A DNA stretch of 64,000 nucleotides, taken from contig NZ_FWXR01000013.1 in the NCBI RefSeq assembly GCF_900176465.1, positions 1-64,000 of the forward strand, written 5' to 3'. Positions 56,689 to 64,000 of this stretch are shown here, one piece after another; positions within the stretch are counted from its first letter, which is position 1, and every line of letters starts with the position of its first letter. The stretch is from Fulvimarina manganoxydans (GTDB lineage Bacteria; Pseudomonadota; Alphaproteobacteria; Rhizobiales; Rhizobiaceae). Made by a program: the position numbers and the translations under genes. The notes beneath the pieces were generated by a model. That model was not told the DNA's origin, did no database searches, and worked only from the letters and a program-made list of their open reading frames with translations.

Positions 56689-57075
56689 TCAGGGGCGCGC
56701 CTGCCATGCATTTGGGATATGGACAGGCCAGCGTCGCGGCGTCACGGCGATGATGTCGAAGCGCAAGGACAGCCGGTCATAGTCTGGTCTCTGGCGCAGC
56801 CAGTGATCGGCCGCGGCCTCTATCCGCCTTTGGGCGAACGGGCCGACGGCGTCCATCGCCGCTTCAATGCTGGTTCTCGCCTTCACCTCGACGATCGCCA
56901 CCACGTCGCCGCGCCGCGCAATGAGATCGATCTCGCCGGCCTTCACCTTGTAGCGCCAGGAGAGGATCCGGTAGCCTTTGACCATGAGGGCAAGGGCGGC
57001 CATCCATTCGGCCCGCCGCCCGAGGCGCCAGCGGCGGATGCGCTCGCGCTCTGGCCGCTTTGCGCCTTTCGCCAT
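56689..57075 (-). CDS. YraN family (UPF0102) endonuclease-like protein
   Basis: A 128-residue cytoplasmic protein with the Holliday-junction-resolvase-like fold of UPF0102: [49 protein letters not shown]. The motif GEIDLI...VEVKAR holds the conserved acid and lysine residues. It follows rsmI by 4 bp, the usual order in proteobacteria. The biological role is not established. Confidence 0.9.
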   Translation of the reverse strand: MAKGAKRPERERIRRWRLGRRAEWMAALALMVKGYRILSWRYKVKAGEIDLIARRGDVVAIVEVKARTSIEAAMDAVGPFAQRRIEAAADHWLRQRPDYDRLSLRFDIIAVTPRRWPVHIPNAWQARP

Positions 57076-57079
57076 CGGC

Positions 57080-57976
57080 TCACCGATCCCCCTTCATGTC
57101 GAGCGCCCGTTGATAGAGCTCGCGGCGGGGCAGGCCGGTGAGACGCGCAGCTTCCTGTGCGGCCTTGGCCGGTTTCATCTCCGCGAGCAGCCCCGTGAGA
57201 ATGCGATCGGCATCGGCCTCGTCCGGCACCGCGTCCGCTTCCGGTGGGGCGACGCAGACGACGATCTCGCCGCGAATTTCCGCCATCTCGCCGAAATCCC
57301 TGGCCAGCGACGAGAGGCTGCCGCGATAGACCGTTTCGTGGAGTTTCGTGAGTTCCCGGCAGACGGCCGCTTGCCGCTCGCCCAAGGCCTCGGCCATGGC
57401 GGCAAGGCTCTCGGAGATCCGGTGGGGCGCTTCATAGAAGAGAAGCGTTCCGGGAATGCGCTGAAGCGTTTGCAACCGCTCGGCGCGGGCTTTCTCCTTA
57501 TTCGGCAGGAAGCCGGCGAAGAAGAAGGCGTCGGAGGGAAGGCCGGAAATGGCGAGCGCGGCGATGAGGGCGGAGGGACCCGGAATGGCATAGATCGGCA
57601 CATCCGCCTCGATCGCCTGGCGCACCAGCTTATAACCGGGATCGGAGACGAGCGGCGTACCGGCATCCGAGACGAGAGCCAGCGAGCCGCCGGCTTGGAC
57701 CTCAGCGATCAGCCTCTCGCCATCTTCACTGGACGAGTGTTCGTGATAGGCGCTCATCCGCCGCTCGATGCCGAAGCGGGACAGAAGCTTGCCCGTCACG
57801 CGCGTATCCTCGCAGGCGAGCCGGTCGGCGCCCGCGATGATCTGAAGCGCCCGCAGCGTAATGTCGGCGAGATTGCCGATGGGTGTTGCCACGACGTAAA
57901 GGCCGGGTTCCGGTCGGGACGCCGACCGGCTTTCGCCGAAAAGGGTGAAGCGGGGCTCGGGGGAAGGAACGCTCAT
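57080..57976 (-). CDS. rsmI: 16S rRNA (cytidine-1402 2'-O)-methyltransferase RsmI
   Basis: A 298-residue SAM-dependent methyltransferase of the tetrapyrrole-methylase fold. Family blocks are [74 protein letters not shown] and [10 protein letters not shown]. It methylates the ribose of C1402 in the ribosomal P site. The start at 57976 gives normal length; the frame is open further upstream but that part has no family similarity and no ribosome site. It forms an operon with yraN and is divergent from recQ. Confidence 0.92.
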   Translation of the reverse strand: MSVPSPEPRFTLFGESRSASRPEPGLYVVATPIGNLADITLRALQIIAGADRLACEDTRVTGKLLSRFGIERRMSAYHEHSSSEDGERLIAEVQAGGSLALVSDAGTPLVSDPGYKLVRQAIEADVPIYAIPGPSALIAALAISGLPSDAFFFAGFLPNKEKARAERLQTLQRIPGTLLFYEAPHRISESLAAMAEALGERQAAVCRELTKLHETVYRGSLSSLARDFGEMAEIRGEIVVCVAPPEADAVPDEADADRILTGLLAEMKPAKAAQEAARLTGLPRRELYQRALDMKGDR

Positions 57977-58099
57977 GAGGCGCTTTATCGGCTCTGTGCG
58001 AAGCGAGGGCAATCCTTCCCGTAACCCGAATATCGGGCATTGATCGACGGACGCCTGAAGCTGATATGGGGAGCGCCCCGACATTCGCTGATGATATAG

Positions 58100-59908
<1,809 letters not shown>

Positions 59909-60092
59909 GGTCTGATGACGAGAGAATGAAAGCCTCGTCCTTTTGAGAGACGCGACGGCAACCAGGGCATCGAGGATCAGGTTTCCCGAGCGATACTCAG
60001 CTGGCGGCCTGGCTCCGAGCTAACGAAAGTTATTGTTGTTTGAAATCAAAGCTATGCTTTAATCAACTTGCAGGACTTTTCGGGGGGGCGCG

Positions 60093-60518
60093 ATGCGGCA
60101 CTATTGCTACACCAGCCTTGCGCCGGATCTCGGCGATGCGGAATTCGAGGCGATCATCGCCCGCGCCCATCAGCGCAACCGCGCTTTGGCCATTGGCGGG
60201 ATCGTCAGCTTTCGGAACGGCGTGATTTGCCAGATTCTCGAGGGGCCAGCCAAAAACCTGGAGGTCCTTGTTCCGGTGATTTTGGCCGATCCGCGTCATT
60301 GCGGTGTCGCGACGATTTCGGATGCGCGCATCCCCGCGATCGGTTTTGCCGATTTCGGGATGGTGCGCGTCTCTCCGCTGGACGTTGCGCTGCGTTCGAT
60401 CGCGATCATCGATCGGATTGGAGCGGGTCGCTCCAAGAGCGGACCCGCCCAATTGGATCTTGTGCTCTCGGCACCCCCTCGTTCCGTCCACCTTCTACAA
60501 AGCGCTGGCGCCGCCTAG
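60093..60518 (+). CDS. BLUF-domain blue-light sensor (second of two)
   Basis: A 141-residue single-domain flavoprotein, paralogue of the protein at 37650-38018. Tyr6 (MRHYCYTS), Asn29 (QRNRALAIGG) and Gln47 (CQILEGP) occupy the same positions, and DPRHCGV and FADFGMVRVSP match the paralogue. As there, the residue two before Met is Phe instead of Trp. The C-terminal 35 residues are less conserved and no output domain is present. A G-rich SD (GGGGGGG) precedes the ATG. It ends 22 bp before the stop of the convergent hemW. Confidence 0.82.
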   Translation: MRHYCYTSLAPDLGDAEFEAIIARAHQRNRALAIGGIVSFRNGVICQILEGPAKNLEVLVPVILADPRHCGVATISDARIPAIGFADFGMVRVSPLDVALRSIAIIDRIGAGRSKSGPAQLDLVLSAPPRSVHLLQSAGAA

Positions 60519-60540
60519 CCTTTTGGGGAGGGCTTCCCCC

Positions 60541-61752
60541 TCAGGCGAGATCTGCGACCACGGCGTCGAGGACGAGCATGCCGGCCGGCGTGCAGCGGAT
60601 GCGGTCCGGGCCGAGGCGTTCGATCATGCCGTTGTCGGTAAGGTCGCGTTCGACCGCTCGGTCGATCGAGCGGCCGGATAAGGCCTGCCATCGCTTCAGA
60701 TCGACGCCTTCGGACAGGCGCAGACCCATGAGGAGAAGCTCGTCCGCCTGTTCGGCGGGGCTCAAGGGCTCTTCCTCGACCATGCCGTGATCCCAGTCCT
60801 CGACCATCTGCAGCCAGGTCTCGGGCAGGCGCTCGTTGGAGGTCGCGACGCGCTGGCCCTTGTCCCTCAGGCGGCCATGGGCGCCGGGTCCGACGCCGGC
60901 ATAAAGGCCGTAACGCCAATAGGTGAGATTGTGCCGGGACTCGGCGCCCGGCACCGCATGGTTTGAAATCTCGTAGGCCGGCAGGCCGCGCTGGGCCGTC
61001 AGCTTCTGGGTCGCCTCGTAGAGATCGGCCGAGAGGTCACCGTCCGGCACCTTCAGCTTGCCGGCTCTATGGAGGGCGTAGAAGGGCGTGCCTTCCTCGA
61101 TGGTCAGCTGGTAGAGCGACAGGTGATCAGCGGCGAGATCGATCGCCTGGCCGAGTTCGGCCTCCCATGCGGCGACGCTCTGGTCAGGCCGCGCATAGAT
61201 GAGATCGAAGGAGAGGCGCGGGAAGATGTCGCGCGCCAGAGCGATCGCCCGCAGCGCTTCCTTCGTGTCGTGGAGCCGGCCGAGCAGCTTCAGATCGCGG
61301 TCGTTCAGCGCCTGGACGCCGAGCGAGACGCGGTTGACCCCGGCCGCCCGATAGCCGCAAAAGCGGGTCGCCTCGACGCTGGAGGGGTTCGCCTCGATGG
61401 TGATCTCGGCCCCTGGCGCGATGTCCCAGGTGTTCGCGATCGCGTCCAGAATGCGCCCGACCGTCGCCGGCTCCATCAAGGATGGCGTGCCTCCGCCGAG
61501 AAAGATCGAGGTGACCCGCTCGCCCTTCGAGCGCCGGCCCATCTCGGCGATCTCCCGCTCGAAAGCGGCCGCATAGCGCGCTTGATCGATCGGCTTGTGC
61601 CGCACATGGCTGTTGAAGTCGCAATAAGGGCATTTGGCCGCGCAGAACGGCCAATGGACATAGACCCCGAAACCCGGCTCGCGCGCCTGCGACCCCCCGA
61701 TCGGGCCCGGAAACCGCAGGAGGTCGGCCGCCCGCTCCATCACCTCGCTCAC
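60541..61752 (-). CDS. hemW: Radical SAM protein HemW
   Basis: A 403-residue radical SAM enzyme. The cluster motif is [17 protein letters not shown] (CxxxCxxC, about residues 35-45). Further HemW-family blocks are [59 protein letters not shown] and [22 protein letters not shown]. HemW is thought to bind and hand over heme rather than oxidise coproporphyrinogen. It is the last gene of rph-rdgB-hemW; its start overlaps the rdgB stop (ATGA). Confidence 0.93.
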   Translation of the reverse strand: MSEVMERAADLLRFPGPIGGSQAREPGFGVYVHWPFCAAKCPYCDFNSHVRHKPIDQARYAAAFEREIAEMGRRSKGERVTSIFLGGGTPSLMEPATVGRILDAIANTWDIAPGAEITIEANPSSVEATRFCGYRAAGVNRVSLGVQALNDRDLKLLGRLHDTKEALRAIALARDIFPRLSFDLIYARPDQSVAAWEAELGQAIDLAADHLSLYQLTIEEGTPFYALHRAGKLKVPDGDLSADLYEATQKLTAQRGLPAYEISNHAVPGAESRHNLTYWRYGLYAGVGPGAHGRLRDKGQRVATSNERLPETWLQMVEDWDHGMVEEEPLSPAEQADELLLMGLRLSEGVDLKRWQALSGRSIDRAVERDLTDNGMIERLGPDRIRCTPAGMLVLDAVVADLA

Positions 61753-62393
61753 GAGACCCCGAGCGCCTCGGCAGAGAATTTCTGGAACGCCCGCGCCCGG
61801 TGGGAGAGAGCATCCGGCTGGCCCGGCTTCCAGGCGTGCTTTTCCGCGCTCATCATCTCGCCGAAGGTCTTTTCGAGCCCATCGGGCAGAAACATCGGAT
61901 CATAGCCGAAGCCGAGTTCGCCGCGCGGCGGCCAGACGAGCGTGCCGTCGACCTCGCCCCGGTAGAAATGAACCTCGCCGGAGGGCAAGGCGAGGCAGAG
62001 GACCGCGACGAAGGTCGCGCGGCGTCTCTCCGGCGTCGTTGCGCCAGCCGCCTGGAGCTTTTCCTCGATATTGCGCATGGCCATGGCGAAATCGCGCTCC
62101 GGCCCGCCCCAGCGCGCCGAATAGATGCCCGGATCGCCGCCCAGCGCCTCGACGCAGATGCCGGAATCGTCCGAGAGCGCGGCAAGACCCGTCGCCTCCT
62201 GGGCGGCTCGCGCCTTGATCTCGGCATTGGCCTCGAAGGTGTCGCCAGTCTCTTCCGGATCGTCGAGCCCTTTATCCTTGGCCGAGGTCACCTCGAAGCC
62301 GAAGGGTTCGAAGAGCTCGCGGATTTCCCAGATCTTGCCGCGATTGTGGCTCGCGACGAGAAGGGGGCCGTCTTCCGGTTTCAGGAGCGCCAT
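61749..62393 (-). CDS. rdgB: Non-canonical purine NTP pyrophosphatase (RdgB/HAM1)
   Basis: A 214-residue nucleotide-sanitising enzyme that hydrolyses dITP, dXTP and related nucleotides. Blocks are [66 protein letters not shown] (with catalytic acids) and [15 protein letters not shown]. The length is normal. It begins 3 bp after the rph stop. Confidence 0.94.
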   Translation of the reverse strand: MALLKPEDGPLLVASHNRGKIWEIRELFEPFGFEVTSAKDKGLDDPEETGDTFEANAEIKARAAQEATGLAALSDDSGICVEALGGDPGIYSARWGGPERDFAMAMRNIEEKLQAAGATTPERRRATFVAVLCLALPSGEVHFYRGEVDGTLVWPPRGELGFGYDPMFLPDGLEKTFGEMMSAEKHAWKPGQPDALSHRARAFQKFSAEALGVS

Positions 62394-62396
62394 GGC

Positions 62397-63119
62397 TCAG
62401 CCCTCTCCGAGCACGCGCTGCTGAGCCTCGACCAATTCGCCGACGCCTTTGCGGGCGAGCTTCAGAAGGGTCAGGAACTCTTCTTCGGAGAAGGGGGCGC
62501 CTTCGGCCGTGCCCTGAATCTCGATGATGCCGCCGGCGCCGGTCATGACGAAATTGGCGTCGGTCTCGGCGGTCGAATCCTCGGCATAGTCGAGATCGAG
62601 CACCGGCTCGTTCTTATAGATGCCGCAGGAGACGGCTGCCACATGACCCTTCAGGACGTTCTTGGTGGAGACCATGCCTCGGGCCTCCATCCATTTGAGG
62701 CACTGGGCGAGCGCCACATAACCGCCGGTGATCGCCGCCGTGCGCGTGCCGCCATCGGCCTGGATGACGTCGCAATCCACCGTGATCTGTCGCTCGCCAA
62801 GGGCGGTCAGGTCGACGACGGCGCGCAAGGAACGCCCGATCAGGCGCTGGATTTCGAGGGTGCGACCCGACTGCTTGCCGGCAGACGCCTCACGGCGCAT
62901 GCGGTCGCCCGTTGCGCGCGGCAGCATGCCGTATTCGGCCGTCACCCAGCCCTTGCCGGAATTTTTCAGGAAAGGCGGGACGCGCTCTTCAAGGCTTGCG
63001 AGGCACATAACCTGCGTCTCGCCGAATTTGACGAGGCAGGACCCCTCGGCATGGCGATTGACGCCGGTCGTGAGCGAGACCTCGCGCATGGCGTCGGCAG
63101 GGCGTTTGGATGGGCGCAT
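62397..63119 (-). CDS. rph: Ribonuclease PH
   Basis: A 240-residue phosphorolytic exoribonuclease that trims tRNA 3' ends. Family blocks are [76 protein letters not shown] and [17 protein letters not shown]. The start at 63119 gives standard length (238-240); the longer open frame upstream is not conserved-looking. It is divergent from the ammonium transporter, not from hrcA as in many rhizobia. Confidence 0.93.
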   Translation of the reverse strand: MRPSKRPADAMREVSLTTGVNRHAEGSCLVKFGETQVMCLASLEERVPPFLKNSGKGWVTAEYGMLPRATGDRMRREASAGKQSGRTLEIQRLIGRSLRAVVDLTALGERQITVDCDVIQADGGTRTAAITGGYVALAQCLKWMEARGMVSTKNVLKGHVAAVSCGIYKNEPVLDLDYAEDSTAETDANFVMTGAGGIIEIQGTAEGAPFSEEEFLTLLKLARKGVGELVEAQQRVLGEG

Positions 63120-63336
63120 GAAGGATCCGAGCGTCGTGTGTTCGAAGGGAAGGATTAACCAATCTGGCCGCGCTTCTAACGAGGATAAAGAGGCGATGCA
63201 AAGGCGAAAGCGATAGGGACCTTTCAAAGGCCGCGGCGCCAGCCGACAACCATCAATTATAAGCCGTGTTGCCGTTTTCTCCTTTTTAAGTGTCTTCTGC
63301 TCAAGTTTCCCACAGAGTTTAAAGACGGAGCAGATC

Positions 63337-64000
63337 TTGAAGAGGCTCATCATAGGATCAGGGGCGCTTCTTCTCGCCGAACCGGCGTGGGCCGGATCGG
63401 TGCGGGAGACCTTGTCCGAGCCCGCTTCCATCGCCTGGGTTATCACCGCGGCCGCACTGGTCTTGATGATGCAAGCCGGTTTCATGATGCTCGAAGCCGG
63501 TCTCGTGCGCTCGAAGAATTCGATCAATGTCGCGCAGAAGAACCTTCTCGACTTCGTGTTCGCGGCCCTCGCCTTCGCCATTGTGGGCTTCATGATCGCC
63601 TTCGGCCGCGATGGCGGCTACGGGTTCGGTCTCGATGCCGACAGCTTCCTCTTATCCAATCTCGATCCGTCCGGCATCGCCTTCTTCGCCTTTCAGGTGA
63701 TGTTCTGCGGAACGGCGGCGACCATCCTGTCGGGGGCGACGGCCGAGCGGCTGCGCTTGTCTGTCTATGTGATCGCCTCGGTGGTCGTCGGCGCGCTGAT
63801 CTATCCGGTCTTCGCCCATTGGGCCTGGGGAAATGTTCTGGATCCCAGCGCTTCTGCCTTTCTCGCCAATCGCCATTTCGTCGACTTCGCCGGCTCGACC
63901 GTCGTTCATGCGACGGGCGCCTGGGTCTCGCTGGCCGGCTGTCTGGTCCTCGGGCCCCGGATCGGCCGTTTCGGCGCCGACGGGCGGCCGAACCGTATCG
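63337..64000 (+). CDS. amtB: Ammonium transporter (Amt), truncated by window end
   Basis: At least 221 codons of an Amt/MEP/Rh channel, running off the window. The TTG start is chosen because GACGGAG ends 6 bases before it and it begins a signal-like helix ([16 protein letters not shown]). The first membrane helices are then clear: [67 protein letters not shown], and the first twin-His site [19 protein letters not shown]. It imports ammonium under nitrogen limitation. Whether glnK or a C-terminal domain follows cannot be seen. Confidence 0.9.
   Translation, partial: MKRLIIGSGALLLAEPAWAGSVRETLSEPASIAWVITAAALVLMMQAGFMMLEAGLVRSKNSINVAQKNLLDFVFAALAFAIVGFMIAFGRDGGYGFGLDADSFLLSNLDPSGIAFFAFQVMFCGTAATILSGATAERLRLSVYVIASVVVGALIYPVFAHWAWGNVLDPSASAFLANRHFVDFAGSTVVHATGAWVSLAGCLVLGPRIGRFGADGRPNRI

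Overview
The window is a contiguous, gene-dense, high-GC chromosomal segment from an alphaproteobacterium, most likely Hyphomicrobiales (Rhizobiales). The reasons are the ThuEFGK-type sugar importer, a CsgH-containing curli locus, a DUF1150 protein beside a small heat-shock protein, a soxBDAG/gbcAB/dgcAB block, and intergenic palindromes resembling rhizobial RIME elements. The genus cannot be fixed from the sequence alone. No phage, insertion sequence, CRISPR array or plasmid module was seen.

Layout. 1-8.2 kb: a PAS-rich hybrid histidine kinase, an ABC permease/ATPase pair of the YnjCD type without a binding-protein gene, and the helicase HrpB. 8.2-9.3 kb: glyoxalase I and a membrane-anchored unknown protein. 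9.5-16.2 kb (minus strand): a tightly coupled disaccharide operon, thuE-thuF-thuG-GNAT-aglA-thuK. 16.6-31.7 kb (plus strand): a continuous glycine betaine catabolic module made of a GbdR-type regulator, heterotetrameric sarcosine oxidase (soxBDAG), glycine betaine monooxygenase (gbcAB), dimethylglycine demethylase (dgcAB) and a dedicated electron-transfer flavoprotein pair. Together these remove the three methyl groups of betaine one by one to leave glycine. 31.7-38.0 kb: a TolC-like protein, a membrane diguanylate cyclase, malate synthase G and a BLUF photoreceptor.

38.0-44.0 kb: a HAD phosphatase divergent from a binding-protein-dependent importer that ends in a PHP-domain phosphoesterase, which suggests an unidentified phosphorus-containing substrate. 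44.2-49.8 kb: a curli locus (csgF, csgG, two curlin-repeat proteins, csgH) with two large non-coding gaps that contain stem-loops. 50.0-54.2 kb: a secreted AprI/Inh-SH3 protein, tRNA-Lys(CTT), a PilZ protein, and ilvC behind a TetR gene with a perfect palindromic operator candidate. The last codons of ilvC are copied twice downstream in a 125-bp tandem repeat. 54.4-64 kb: fasciclin, MsrB, Hsp20, DUF1150, YraN, RsmI, RecQ, a second BLUF protein, hemW-rdgB-rph, and the start of an ammonium transporter cut by the window end.

No wholly new system can be claimed from sequence reading alone. The best candidates for something undescribed are the HAD/ABC/PHP cassette, the structured non-coding gap between the two curlin genes, and the ilvC-tail tandem duplication. 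All start choices, motif positions and hairpins were read by eye; no similarity search or folding program was run.
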